This document shows, piece after piece, positions 12,639 to 24,923 of a DNA stretch of 64,000 bases (position 1 is its first letter; each line of letters starts with the position of its first letter). The DNA comes from Eledone cirrhosa. Lineage: Eukaryota > Mollusca > Cephalopoda > Octopoda > Eledonidae. The position numbers and the translations under genes were made by a program. Where the stretch lies: contig OZ024743.1 of assembly GCA_964016885.1 (NCBI GenBank), forward strand, positions 169,156,333 through 169,220,332. Reading direction: 5' to 3'. The notes below the pieces were generated by a model, which saw only the letters and a list, made by a program, of their open reading frames with translations, made no database searches and was not told the DNA's origin.

Positions 12639-12823
12639 ATACGGCGGTGAATTGGCAGTATCGGTAGAGGGTCGGACATGCTTTCCAGCATAGTTACTTC
12701 CCTTTACGATCTGAGTTCAAATCCCGGCGAGGTTAACTTTGCCTTTCATCCTTGCGAGGTCGATAAAATAAAGTACCAGTAATGTACTGTGTAATTGCTG
12801 GCCTTGTGCCAAAAGTAGAAACA
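12639..12823 (+). repeat. tRNA-derived SINE, cephalopod type
   Basis: Second copy in the same PLE, flanked by the 17-bp duplication ATTATTATTGTTATTAT at 12622-12638 and 12824-12840. The B box reads GAGTTCAAATCCC. It sits in the Asn-rich linker of the PLE reading frame. Confidence 0.88.
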
Positions 12824-13727
12824 ATTATTATTGTTATTATCGCTAATTATATGTTGGTTAGAACTATGAATTCTGCTATTTATTTTTGAAATATTTTGAG
12901 CCAAATTCATAGTTGTTGAGTAAGAAAGTTTAACTGTGTGTCTATTGAAGATAGAGTAATATTTATGTGTTCTAGGGAAACATTTATCCAAGGCTTTAAA
13001 AAATAAATGGGCTAAAGGTATTTTAATAGCTAAAGATGCTGGTGGGGCATACCAAATAATAGATGTAGTTCTAATTTTTTTCACTGATTTATTCTCGAGA
13101 TTACTATTTTTATTTATATATTTATTTTTATTTTTACAGTCAGTTTTATTTATATTATTCCTATTGTTATGAATATTTTGTTTATAATTACAATTATTAT
13201 TTTCTACATATTCAATATTATTTTTATACACTACTTTATGTAACGCTTCATTATAATATCCAGCTTTACTATTAAAAATAGATTTGTTAGCAGATAATCT
13301 AGTTAAACATTGTTGAACATTATTGACTATTGCATTTTTAACACATTTAGGATGATTAGAATAAAAACTAACATAATTGAGGTTTTCATTGGGTTTATGG
13401 AAGGGGTAATATAGGCCTGAGTTTAAATTAAGGGTAACGTCTAGGAAGTTAACTATTTTACTGTTATTTTCTACTTCTAATTTCAGGTCGTAATTTTTAA
13501 AGAATTCTATAATTATTTTCTTTACTCTATTTATTTCACTATCGCTATGAATTTCGACATTACCATGGGATCGTCCAACTCTGCGCAAGTTACCGATCTT
13601 CTGGGAATTTGTATCCTTAATATGATAAATAGAAAACTGCCGGAGATTACAGGTGGTTTATATAGAGATGATATATTATTTACTGTAGTTAAACATAGCG
13701 ATAGTGAATTAAATAAGAGTAAATATA

Positions 13728-14370
13728 ACTAATAATTAATCCGATATGTAATTGACAAATATTGATTTAAATAGTATTGTTTATAATATTTATAATTCTA
13801 AACATTATATAAAATGCATATACAGGTGCTAATATCCAAGTAAGTTATGTTAAACACTCTCATACTTATTTACTATATTTATAAGGATCATTGTGAGTTA
13901 AATGTTTCTAACTTTGAATTTTATAACTAAATTATTGAATGTATTTATTAAATTAACTATGCTCCAGATTATCATTGCAAATGTTTTATATTTTTTTATA
14001 TTATCGTATATTGTTTAATTTTGATATAATATAATAGTATAATTTCTATCAAATACAATAGATTAAAAATTTCACGGTATTTGAAAACAAAAACGGTCAC
14101 GCATCATGTCCCTCTCTTCTTTCTTCCTGTTCCTTATACAGTTATATATTCTACCATCTCTATCTCCCTCTCTTCGTTTTTATCTTCATCTCTTTATCTT
14201 TTCCCTTTCTCTTCTATTTAGCTCTCTCTCATTTGTTTTCTTTCATGTCTTCTGTCACCTTCAGATCTGGTGTAGGTGAGCTATGAGGTCTCACTCATAC
14301 CAGCACTTTCCCTTCCACCCAGCCACTCGCCCTTGATGCCACTTGGTGCACCAGTTCTAGGCTCCATTCT
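13728..14370. repeat. Right arm of PLE-1 inverted repeat
   Basis: Reverse complement of 10860-11500. It is an inverted copy of the PLE 3' untranslated region placed at the element's 5' side, with the hammerhead at 14684 further out. Confidence 0.9.
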
Positions 14371-14424
14371 TCATCTCTTTATCTTTTCCCTTTCTCTTCT
14401 ATTTAGCTCTCTCTCATTTGTTTT
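14183..14424. repeat. 57-bp direct repeat flanking a LINE 5' fragment
   Basis: The same 57 bases occur at 14183-14239 and 14368-14424 (offset 185). Between them lie 128 bases equal to the reverse complement of the LINE start near 10860-10985. This looks like a LINE insertion with a long target duplication from which nearly all of the LINE has been lost. Confidence 0.8.
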
Positions 14425-14683
14425 TTCTCTAATACGGATATTTACATATTTAAATATTTAAATATTTAACATTTATGTACTTATGTGTTTATGTAGTTAT
14501 TTATTTTATTTATGTATTTATTTTAATTTTTCTACACTTTCTCCTACTCACCCTCTCCATTATATTTAGTTTGTCATGTTAGCACTTATGGTATATAAAT
14601 ATTGAGTTTTGTTGTAATTAATCACTGCCAAGACTGGAATTGAACCATCAGCACAGTTGAGGTATGTCGTACATCAATTTATG

Positions 14684-14749
14684 TATTTTATCTGATGAGG
14701 ACGTACTGAAAAAACAGCACAGTACCTCCGAAATATATATAATAAAATA
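14684..14749 (+). ncRNA. Hammerhead ribozyme, group alpha (PLE-1 terminus)
   Basis: Core CTGATGA at 14692-14698, GAAA at 14730-14733. Stem II pairs GTACTG with CAGTAC and, beyond one C-C mismatch, GGA with TCC. Stem III is the palindrome ATATATAT (14733-14740), cleavage predicted after A14741. Stem I pairs TATTTTAT with ATAAAATA (14742-14749). PLE termini are known to carry minimal type I hammerheads. Confidence 0.85.
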
Positions 14750-15537
14750 TATTTTGATTAAGTGAATGTCTACATTTATTAATATTTTGAATTAATATTA
14801 ATAACCCCAGAAACCCTTTACTGTTGAGTGCTTCTAATCTATTGTAAAACTGTATTCATTGATTATTCAATGAACCTTGTTTAACTTTTGGTTATATATA
14901 TTTATATATAGATATACATATACATTGTAGGTCGCTTTAACCCGTCTTTTATTATTCAAAAAAATTCTTTGTGCGCCATTCATCTAACTGTAGACCAAAG
15001 GTTCTCAACCCATTTTGGCCAAACGACCCCTTTTTCCTCTCGAAATCACGAAACGCCCCCCTACCCTATTTTTCAATTTTTCAATATACTACTGATTTTG
15101 ATATCAGTAAATTACTGGGCCAAATCAAGTTATCTTAGATTCTTTAAAAAATACTCGTACGAATTAAATACAAAAGAGTTTCAATCCAAAACAAAAGCAA
15201 GCTATTTCAAATTATATATTTTTGAAATAAAAAAAAAACATTTGATCTCAGTCGAAAAAGCTTTTTTTTTTTTAAATTCTATATTTCACTGTTAGCTGTT
15301 GTAATATATTGAGTGGATAGACTATTGAAACTGCAAAGTCAAAATACAAAGATGCAAAATATGAAGAATTTCTTACCTTTCTCTGAAATCACAAACTCAG
15401 GGGAAAAATAGTACCTTGCAAAATAATATACCTCGTAGCAAAATAAGTAGTAAGGAATGAATTGAGAAGCTTGGTGACTGAGAAAGCAATATTTTTATCC
15501 CTTATATATAAACATAGATACACACACACACACACAC

Positions 15538-15597
<60 letters not shown>

Positions 15598-15685
15598 GAA
15601 GAGAGAAAGAGGGAGGGACAGAGAGAGTAAGAAATGTGTGTGTGTTTGGTACACGTCTATCTATCTCTCTATCTATTTATCTCCA

Positions 15686-16030
15686 ACAGGGGGCTCACAC
15701 ATGCGGCCCGGAAACTACTTATCTGTGGCCCGTGGAATCGTTAGCACATCTGGCGAAATGCTTAACGGTACTTCTTCCGTTTTTACGTTCTGAGTTCAAA
15801 TTCCGCCGATCTCAACTTTGCCTTACATCCTTTTGGGGTCGATGAATTAAGTACCAGTTGTGTACTAGGATCGATGCAATCGACTGAACCCTAAACCCCA
15901 AATTTCATGCCTTTTTCCTATAGTAGAAATGATTATAACTGGTGAAAATGTTCACCCACGACCGCGTTTGGCCCACTGTGCCTCTCCTCCAGGACGTAAT
16001 AGTCCTTTTGTGTCCTTGAGTTTGAGATCC
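15686..16030. mobile_element. Possible nested hAT-like MITE around a SINE
   Basis: Left side GGGGGCTCACACATGCGGCC and right side GTTTGGCCCACTGTGCC ... GAGTTTGAGATCCCTC resemble the ends of small hAT elements. The exact ends and target duplication are not clear. Confidence 0.35.
15725..15931 (+). repeat. tRNA-derived SINE, second cephalopod subfamily
   Basis: Has the head TGGAATCGTTAGCAC, a B box (GAGTTCAAATTCC), and the body GGGGTCGATGAATTAAGTAC with GATCGATGCAATCGAC. This differs from the copies at 12226-12823 by the longer head and the extra GATCGATGCAATCG block. Confidence 0.8.
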
Positions 16031-16328
16031 CTCTTCTACATACACACACACACATACACGCATATATATATATATTTTACTTTTTTTCTGTCCCTGGAAT
16101 ACGCCCATGCTGGAGCATCACCTTGGTATGTTATGGGGACGTCAACAAACCAACAAGCATTGGTGGGAGGGCAAACACAACGCAAAGACACACACAGACA
16201 TATATACATATATACGACCGGCTTCTTTTAGTTTCGATCTATCAAATCCACTCACAGGGCTTTGGTCGGCTCGGGCAGTGGGACTGAACCCGGAAATATG
16301 TGGTTGGGAAAAAAGCTTCTTGTCACAC

Positions 16329-16880
<552 letters not shown>

Positions 16881-17460
16881 TAAGGATGTTGATATGATCT
16901 ATGTCTTCTTTTTTTGGTAAGGAGAAAATATTTGTCCCCAGATTTCATTACCTAGGGAGTTTAAATACAACACTTCTGGCTGAAAGCTGACCAGGTTCTC
17001 AACTTCATCAAACACTAACGCCGGCCTGTGTTTGTATATATATGTGTGTATGTATATGTATGTGTATATATGTGTGTATGTATGTATGTATGTGTGTGTA
17101 TGTTCACCACCATTGCTTCTTCTTGTCATTTCTGTTGAAGTAGTCCTTACTTTCATTCTCTTTGATTTCTTTTGATTTTCTTTTATCTCCCTAGGGAATT
17201 CGTTGACAAACTTCTTTAATTTAATTTCTTTGTTTTCTTCATTCAAATCACTGACTGTCTAAGAGACGTACAAATATGACTTATAAAACTTACCAAACTA
17301 AAAGGGCTTCTAGCGCCCTCAAAGTTTCAAACGCCCCCTTACTGCATAATGCCCCCTAACGCCCCCTTACTGCATAACGCCTCCTTGGGGTTACGAAACG
17401 CCCCCCTCCACGCAGGGGGGGGGGGCATATGCCCCCCTGTTGAGAACCTTTACTGTAGAC

Positions 17461-18066
17461 CAACAAATACCAAGTAAACGGAGCGTTGACAAGAACGAGG
17501 GTGAATGAATCTTCGAAGTAAGCAGTTTCCTCCCGAGCTGTTAGTTCAGGCGGGATTCTCTGCTTCACATTTTCGTAATATTACTGAACAACGTACTGCT
17601 GTTCACTCCTTCATCCAAAAGCCCTACAAAGCGAACATGTGCATCGGGTAGATGGATCGAGTGCAAATCTACACCCAGCTACGTTAGAACTTGGCAAGGG
17701 ACTGCACCGAGAGGGATAGAGAGAAAGAGTAACTTAGTGGAAAGAGTGCCAATGAACTTTTGAGGTAAGTAGCCTACGCCTTACTGCTATGCCACTGGAA
17801 CCTTCTGCCAACTTAACCTGTGACTTTCTCCCTCACATTTACTCCAAAAAGAATATTTCTATGAACAATGCACGTAGACAAATAAACTGTACTTTCAACT
17901 TCTTAATCTTCTCCAAATAAAACAAGTTCCCTGTCAGTATATTTTCGTTAGTTTTTAAGAGGCACTCACAAATAAACGTTTCTCATTTGAGGTGCTTTTA
18001 TCAACGTTTTTACCCGTGCAACGCCGGAATACACTGCTAGTACACTATATATCTATATATACTATG
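17461..18066. other. Flank of the hAT element ending in a Helitron-like 3' end
   Basis: No gene found. Near the right side a hairpin around CCCGTGCAACGCCGG (18013-18027) is followed by CTAG at 18037-18040 and then T, which matches a Helitron 3' terminus. I could not place a matching 5' TC end. Confidence 0.45.
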
Positions 18067-18207
<141 letters not shown>

Positions 18208-18237
18208 AGATCAAAAGATGGTTAAAGGAGTTCAATA

Positions 18238-18308
18238 TATTTTATTATGCGCATTTCAAAAACAAACATCATCAAACAATAATATTTGTGTTTTCATCAG
18301 ATAAAACA
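18238..18308 (-). ncRNA. Hammerhead ribozyme, group beta (left arm of palindrome)
   Basis: Minus strand: core CTGATGA (plus 18294-18300), GAAA (plus 18254-18257). Stem III is the palindrome ATGCGCAT (plus 18247-18254). Stem I pairs TTTTAT with ATAAAA. Stem II is A/T-rich (ACAAA against TTTGT) with a C-T mismatch at its fourth pair. Confidence 0.75.
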
Positions 18309-18881
18309 GGAGAACATGATATGAAGGCTAAAAAAACACTTGTTGATAGTGCAGTTTTAAATCAACATATGAAAAGTGGTTTTAGATTGATGTGTGATAT
18401 TGGGAAAAATATTTTATTTAGAGAGGGGGGGAGAGAAAAGGATGAAAAGGGAAGGAGATGAGAGGGAGAGATGGGTGATAGAGAGAAAGAGATAGTTTTT
18501 ATAACAGAGAGGAGATATATTTAATATAGAGGGGTTGAAAGCCGTTGGAAGATACTGTATAAATTAAAAATTTTTGAAAAATAACGAAGGGAGGATATGT
18601 GCGAGGAAAAAATATATTATATTTAGGGAGGGGTGGGGGTGGAAAGGATGAAAAAAAGGGGAGGAGATGAGAGTGAAGGTGGAAAGGGAGAGATGGGTGA
18701 TAGAGAGAAAGAGATAGTTTTTATAACTGAGAAAAAGATATAATGTTTTAATATAGAGAGGTTGGGAACCGTTGGAAGATAATGTATAAATTAAAGGAAT
18801 TTGAAAATTAACGAAGGGAAATTATGTATGGAGATAGAGAGAAAAAAATAACGAAGGGAGATTATGTATGGAGATAGAGAG

Positions 18882-18916
<35 letters not shown>

Positions 18917-18951
18917 ATAATAATTGTGGGTGAATATTCACCCACAATTAT

Positions 18952-18989
<38 letters not shown>

Positions 18990-19562
18990 CTCTCTATCTC
19001 CATACATAATCTCCCTTCGTTATTTTTTTCTCTCTATCTCCATACATAATTTCCCTTCGTTAATTTTCAAATTCCTTTAATTTATACATTATCTTCCAAC
19101 GGTTCCCAACCTCTCTATATTAAAACATTATATCTTTTTCTCAGTTATAAAAACTATCTCTTTCTCTCTATCACCCATCTCTCCCTTTCCACCTTCACTC
19201 TCATCTCCTCCCCTTTTTTTCATCCTTTCCACCCCCACCCCTCCCTAAATATAATATATTTTTTCCTCGCACATATCCTCCCTTCGTTATTTTTCAAAAA
19301 TTTTTAATTTATACAGTATCTTCCAACGGCTTTCAACCCCTCTATATTAAATATATCTCCTCTCTGTTATAAAAACTATCTCTTTCTCTCTATCACCCAT
19401 CTCTCCCTCTCATCTCCTTCCCTTTTCATCCTTTTCTCTCCCCCCCTCTCTAAATAAAATATTTTTCCCAATATCACACATCAATCTAAAACCACTTTTC
19501 ATATGTTGATTTAAAACTGCACTATCAACAAGTGTTTTTTTAGCCTTCATATCATGTTCTCC

Positions 19563-19633
19563 TGTTTTATCTGATGAAAACACAAATATTATTGTTTGAT
19601 GATGTTTGTTTTTGAAATGCGCATAATAAAATA
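19563..19633 (+). ncRNA. Hammerhead ribozyme, group beta (right arm of palindrome)
   Basis: Mirror copy of the motif at 18238: core 19571-19577, GAAA 19614-19617, palindromic stem III across 19617-19624. Confidence 0.75.
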
Positions 19634-19754
19634 TATTGAACTCCTTTAACCATCTTTTGATCTTATATTATGCATACTCCAGTCCCACAAACTGTAGAGT
19701 GCTTCTTATCCGATATCTGCATTGCTTTATTGTACTACAATAAAACTCACCTCC

Positions 19755-20260
<506 letters not shown>

Positions 20261-20339
20261 TTTTTTTATATATATATATATATAGTATATGTATATATAT
20301 AGTATATATATATAGTATGTATATATATATATATATATG

Positions 20340-20915
20340 TATATATACAACCTGTCCCATGGTCGGGTCGTTGGCGACTAAACTGGCAACCCCACCAAGG
20401 TTTCTTGGTGAGGAGGGTGACTTTGGACATCCTGCAGGACTAAAAACAAAACCTGTCAAAAGGCAAAGGAGCTCTTAAGAGTCAATGGCCATCCAAAATC
20501 ACCGGGAGAGATGACCCCTTAGCCTTTGTCAAGGCAGAATTCTAGGAGAAGGAAAACTCTGATATAACACCTGCAACCCTGATGGTATCCAATGATGTTG
20601 ACTTGTTCTTCTTTTTGGTAAATATCATCTTGGTTAAGAGAGTGGGACTGGCTTTGTGCAGTGCCTTTGCTCACTATAAAAGCTTCACGGCACAGGCATT
20701 GCTTTATATCTGGAGATCTCTCTGCATTTGTCGTCACATGGTACCATGGGCCCAGCACTATGTGTCAATAATTGTCACAAGTGTAGTGTTTGTACCAGAG
20801 CTTTCAAGTCGCTGGCTGGACTAAAAAGTCACACTCGTTCAGCGCATCAGTAGGGGTTCTCCTACATGGATATAAAGTAGTGGCCGTACTCGAAAACGAG
20901 TTGGCAGCCACCATG
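20340..20915 (+). pseudogene. LINE 3' end with a C2H2 zinc-finger tail
   Basis: The last readable frame (20774-20854) gives CHKCSVCTRAFKSLAGLKSH followed by TRSAHQ and a stop, a canonical finger C-x2-C-x12-H-x4-H. C-terminal fingers like this end several invertebrate LINE ORFs. Upstream the frame is broken. The block AAAACCTGTCAAAAGGCAAA (about 20450) ties it to the tails at 6925 and 52640. Confidence 0.55.
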
Positions 20916-21060
20916 TATATATATACATATATATATATGTAATATAGTATATATATAGTGCATATATATATATATATATAGTATATATATATATATAGTA
21001 TATATAGTATATATACAGTATATATATATAGTATGAAAATTGACACGTTAAGATCTCCTT
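20916..21060. repeat. Irregular TA-rich microsatellite
   Basis: TATATA tracts broken by GTATATAGT steps. Confidence 0.9.
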
Positions 21061-21094
21061 CCTGGATATGTCAATATTTATGAAACAAACTTTG

Positions 21095-21156
21095 TATTTT
21101 ATGTGATGAGTGCGTAGCAAAATTTTGGTATCCTTGAAATATATATAATAGAATAT
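21095..21156 (+). ncRNA. Hammerhead ribozyme, group alpha, core mutated
   Basis: Same layout as 52197, but the core reads GTGATGA (21103-21109), so the essential C3 is G. GAAA is at 21136-21139 and stem III is ATATATAT. Predicted inactive. Confidence 0.65.
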
Positions 21157-21352
21157 ATATGGTTTTATAAATATAGTTTCCATTTATAAATGCCATTGAT
21201 ATATATACTATATATATATATATATATGCAGAAGTTATATTTAATTTGTTGGGATTCCAACAAGCTTCAAAGTTTATAACTGACATAAAGCACTCAACTG
21301 ATTACTGGAGTAAATATTCAAAAAATTGAAACTATATTTATAAAACCATAAT

Positions 21353-21417
21353 TATTTTATTATATATATTTCAAGGACAATTAAGGCATTCTTGGTGCGC
21401 TTTCATCAGATAAAATA
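21353..21417 (-). ncRNA. Hammerhead ribozyme, group alpha
   Basis: Minus strand: core CTGATGA (plus 21403-21409), GAAA (plus 21369-21372), stem III ATATATAT, stem I TATTTTAT with ATAAAATA. Two mismatches in stem II where the partner at 21498 has GG. Confidence 0.75.
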
Positions 21418-21497
21418 CAAGAGTTGTTTTATAAAGATTGACATAACAGTTAAGGTTTTTTTTCCACGGTTATGTCAAGATTTATAAAACAAATCTT

Positions 21498-21563
21498 GTA
21501 TTTTATCTGATGAAAGCGCACCAAGAATGCCTTGGTTGTCCTTGAAATATATATAATAAAATA
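21498..21563 (+). ncRNA. Hammerhead ribozyme, group alpha
   Basis: Core 21507-21513, GAAA 21544-21547. Stem II pairs AAG with CTT, then a C-C mismatch, then GCA and CCAAG with CTTGG and TGT. Stem III ATATATAT, cleavage predicted after 21555. Confidence 0.83.
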
Positions 21564-21604
21564 ATTATGGTTTTATAAATATAGTTTCCATTTATTAATA
21601 TATT

Positions 21605-21632
<28 letters not shown>

Positions 21633-21640
<8 letters not shown>

Positions 21641-21850
21641 GTCTTGCCCAAGGACATAACGTATCGCACGGTCCAGGAATCGAACTCACAACCTGACGAT
21701 TGAGAGTTTAATTCTCTTACCACTCAGCCACGCGCCTTCACGTTCTCCTTCTACCTGGAGTTGCGACCGATAGATAGTATTAGCAATTGGAAAGACCAAT
21801 GGAAACATTGTTTCCACGGTCCGATTTGACGAACGTCAATCGGCTAAAAT
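21633..21850 (+). repeat. SINE with its tRNA-like head inverted
   Basis: The tail (21739-21850, CTCCTTCTACCTGGAGTTGC onward) is on the plus strand, but the tRNA-like head and core (21633-21738) are on the minus strand. In the copies at 20083 and 41345 head and tail are colinear. Confidence 0.8.
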
Positions 21851-21851
21851 A

Positions 21852-21927
<76 letters not shown>
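21848..21927. repeat. (TA)n microsatellite
   Basis: Follows the rearranged SINE; 21928-22098 after it shows only a short CA-rich stretch and no gene. Confidence 0.93.
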
Positions 21928-21931
<4 letters not shown>

Positions 21932-22098
21932 ATATTTAGAAACACACAGATACATGCGGACACACACATATACATGAATGCATCCACATCCAACCGTGAG
22001 TTAATGGTACCAACCTCACCGATGTTGCTCTATGAATGACTGGGACAGACCAATCCGGTTGAATCAGACTGAACTAGTATCAGAGCTAAAAGTACATT

Positions 22099-22508
22099 AT
22101 GAAGAGAGAAGAAACATTTAGATATAATTAGTAATAAAATGTATCATACCTAAACTGCTCCTAGATTCCTCGACTACGTAGTTTCGTAGTATAAACAAAA
22201 ACAATACATCATAAAGATATAGAGTTTTTGCGAGGTCTGCCGACTTATCAAGAGGATACTTCGTTTTACTAGCTTCAAGAATGCGTCTATATGATGCGAG
22301 AAAGAATCCCAAAAGGCAGAGGGGGAGATAGTCACGTGTTACAACGGTCAAGAAACAGAGCTAAGCCTCTTATAACCCCGAAGAAAATACCATGATGTAT
22401 TGTTTTTGTTTATGCCACGAAACTACGTAGTCGAGGAATCTAGGAGCAGTTTAGGTATGATACATTTTATTACTAATTATATCTAAATGTTTCTTCTCTC
22501 TTCATAAT
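22099..22508. mobile_element. Small element with inverted repeats of about 118 bp
   Basis: 22099-22217 is the reverse complement of 22390-22508 (both contain CTACGTAGT and CTAGATTCCTCG or its complement). About 170 bases lie between the arms. No ORF, no HHR core. A MITE or foldback element; target duplication not resolved because of the TA flank. Confidence 0.65.
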
Positions 22509-22529
22509 ATATATATATATATATATATA

Positions 22530-23972
22530 ATAAAAAATTGAACAGGGACAGAACAGAGAGGCAGTACGACAAATGTTTATTAGATTCACGCTCAGGAGAG
22601 TGGGGGGTAGGTGGAGGACGACGTTTCGGGCATAAGCCCTTCTTCAGGTAAGAGTTCAAAAGGTGTGTAGAGGAGTGGTGGAGAGACATATAGCGAAAGG
22701 AAACGGTGCGAATGAAAAATTAACAAATAAAGACAAAAATATAATAAATAATAAATAAAAATAAAGCATGATCAAAATACAAGGAATGAGAACATTTAAA
22801 AATAAAGGCATGATCAAAATAAACTGAAATTAAAAGGGGGGTAAACAGGTGGTGGAAGGGTGTGGGGTGAGTAGAGGTGGAGGCGGGTGGAGTGGGGAGA
22901 GGGATACGGGGTGTCCGAGCGGGGAGGGCTGAAGGTGGTGTGTGTGGTTAGGTGTGCGTGTGTGTGTGTGTGTGTGTATGTGAAAGTGAGGGTTGGGGGA
23001 AGAACGGGGTTGCATGTTCAGGAAGGTGTGTGTGGGGGTGTTTTTGTGTGTCGGAGGGTCTGTGCGTGTGTGGATAGGGGGTGGGGGGAGAGGAATCAGG
23101 GGGCTGAGGGTGTAAATATGTGGTGGGAAGCACGTGTGTGTGGTTTAAGCGTGTTGTGGGTGTGGGTGGCGTGTGGATAAAACAATTTGTTTTGGGATGT
23201 GTGTGTGGGTGAGTTATATAGGTGATGGTGTTAGAGGATGGTTGAAAGTGGTAAGTTACACGGATGTATGGAGATTTTGGTTGGAAGTCAAAACGCGTGT
23301 GGGTAATCCAAGAAGCGGTGGTCGGAAGAGGAGAGATGTGGGGTGCGCGCGCAACAGGAAGTGGTCAGCAGTGGAAGTGCTGTGGTCAGTTGGTGCTGAG
23401 ACAGTGGTCGGAAGGGCATAGCAGCAGTCAGCGGAATGGTAGGGAGGCGAGGATGGGTAGGTGTGAGAGTTGGAGTGAGGAGGGTGTGTGTGTGTGTGTG
23501 TGTGTATTAGTAGGGGTGTTAGTGGGATGAGTGAGTGTGGAGTGGGGAGAGAAGGGTGTGTGTGGTTCTATGGAGGGAGTGTGGTGTACTGGTGTGTGTG
23601 TAGTTTGGTGAGGAGGTGTTAGTGGGTGTTAGTAGACGGGAGGTGGGGAGGGGTGGAATGCAGGGGTTAGTGGGGGTAGGGTGTGTAGAGTTGGTGGTGT
23701 ACGAGGGTGTGTGGGTACGTGTGCGTGGGTTGGAGGGTGTTAGTGATGTTAGTTGCGTGTGGGGTGGGTGGTGTAAGTGTGTGCGTGTGATAAGGAGGGG
23801 GGAGGAGGAGAAGAGGGGAGGGAAGGGATGTTAGTATGTTAGTTGGGGAAGGGTGGTTAGATGAGGGGTGGAGTGGAGGTGTTAGTATTGTTAGTGTGGG
23901 GTGGGCGGTGAAAAGGAGGGGTGTGTTAGTGGTGTTAGTGGGGGATAAGTGGGGGAGGGGGGCGGTCGAACG
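22530..23972 (-). other. 3' untranslated part of PLE-C copy 1
   Basis: G-rich on the plus strand with (TG)n-like and GGGTGTTAGTG repeats. It links the GIY-YIG frame above to the element's 3' end near 22530. Open frames here are side effects of base composition. Confidence 0.6.
22615..22655 (-). ncRNA. Hammerhead-like motif at the PLE-C end
   Basis: Minus strand: CTGAAGA, then an extra A, GGGC with loop TTAT and GCCC, then GAAA and CGTC. Core and stem II are good and a GTC cleavage triplet is available. I could not find a convincing stem I, so this is a candidate only. Confidence 0.4.
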
Positions 23973-24680
23973 CTAAAGGAATAAGGGTGGGGAGTTCAGG
24001 CCGGGGGGAGTGTGGGTCTGTAAGAGGAAGATAGTACGTTGTTCGACCGTGAGGCGATGGGCGGGTGTTCCGTGGCACTGGAGTAGGCCACAGACTGTGA
24101 GATGGTGTGCGGAGTGTCCAGGGCCACCAAAGTGGCGGGCGATGGGGGAACTGCCCCCGAGACGAATGTCCCGGAGGTGCTCCGTAACTCGGTCCGCCAG
24201 GCGGCGTCCCGTCTGTCCGACATAAGTCGCGCTGCACCCCGTGCAACGAAGTCCGTAGACTAGGTTGGAGGAGGTGCAGCGGAAGGCATGCCGGACCGAG
24301 AGAGGGTGGCCGTTGGGACCCTGGAAGGTGGTGGTGTTGGTGATGTGGGGACAGGTGTTGCAGCGGGGCCTAGAACAGGGGAAGGAACCGGGAGGGAAAC
24401 GGAGCGTGGGTTGGGGGGTAGGGAGCTGTGGACGAGGAGGGTGCGGAGATTGCGTGCGCGTTTGAAGGAGGGGAGTGGTGGGGTTGGGAAGATGTGGGAG
24501 GTGGAGGGGTCGGACTGGAGGTGTCGGAAGAGGCGGCGGATGGTGCGGTGGAGGGGTAAGGTGGAGGGGTGGTAGGTGATGGGGAAGGGGAGACGGTGGG
24601 TGGGTGTGCGGTGGCGTGGGGTGAGGGTGGTAGAGCGGGGGATAGCACGGGCGCGGGTGAGAGCGGTGTGGACGAGAGAG

Positions 24681-24690
<10 letters not shown>
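23973..24690 (-). pseudogene. PLE-C copy 1: thumb and GIY-YIG endonuclease, frameshifted
   Basis: GC-rich minus-strand Penelope-like C-terminus. The thumb piece (about 24380-24660) includes FKRARNLRTLLVHSSL. After a frameshift near 24375 comes a cysteine cluster CNTCPHI (about 24350), then NLVYGLRCTGCSATYVGQTG (about 24207-24266, YVG at 24216-24224) and RRLADRVTEHLRDI, which together form the GIY-YIG fold signature with the conserved Arg and Glu-His. The frame ends at TAG 23973-23975. The 5' part is replaced by (TA)n at 24690. Cys pattern resembles Penelope/Poseidon-type PLEs. Confidence 0.82.

Positions 24691-24775
<85 letters not shown>
24686..24775. repeat. (TA)n microsatellite between two PLEs
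   Basis: Separates the 5' cut end of PLE-C from the block 24780-24885 shared with 19670-19756. Confidence 0.95.
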
Positions 24776-24923
24776 CAAACAGTTAAGGATCTAGTTAATG
24801 TAGGAGGTGAGTTTTATTGTAGCACCATAAAGCAATGCAAATATCGGATAAGTACCACTCTACAGTTTGTAGGACTGGAGTATAAATAATATAAGATAAA
24901 AAGATGGTTAAAAGAGTTCCATG

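Larger units (their letters stand above)
11905..13735 (-). pseudogene. PLE-1 reverse transcriptase thumb, linker and GIY-YIG, interrupted
   Basis: Minus-strand remnant of a Penelope-like element. From high to low coordinate: thumb region NFLDVTLNLNSGLYYPFHKP (about 13390-13450), the linker with WYAPPASLAIKIP, the Cys cluster with CPLQNNC (about 12480), VYKCTIKTNNN at the start of the GIY-YIG nuclease, and, beyond a SINE, SSNLKLKFSNHKHSFSNPD and a C-terminus ending at 11905. Two SINEs (12226 and 12639) split it. The RT motif B and catalytic YRDD (13540-13730) are present but on the plus strand, so this end has folded back. Both the minus and plus readings contain HSDSE at the break. Confidence 0.85.
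21300..21615. repeat. PLE-alpha ends in inverted orientation, no body
   Basis: 21310-21440 is the reverse complement of about 21475-21605, with a centre of about 40 bases. Both arms carry AAACTATATTTATAAAACCA and a hammerhead facing outward. This is another end-to-end pair without coding sequence. Confidence 0.85.

Noticed and set aside
22830..24246. Pro- or Gly-rich frames in the G-rich region
   Set aside because: Composition effect of the PLE-C 3' region; only the GIY-YIG frame ending at 23973 has recognisable motifs.
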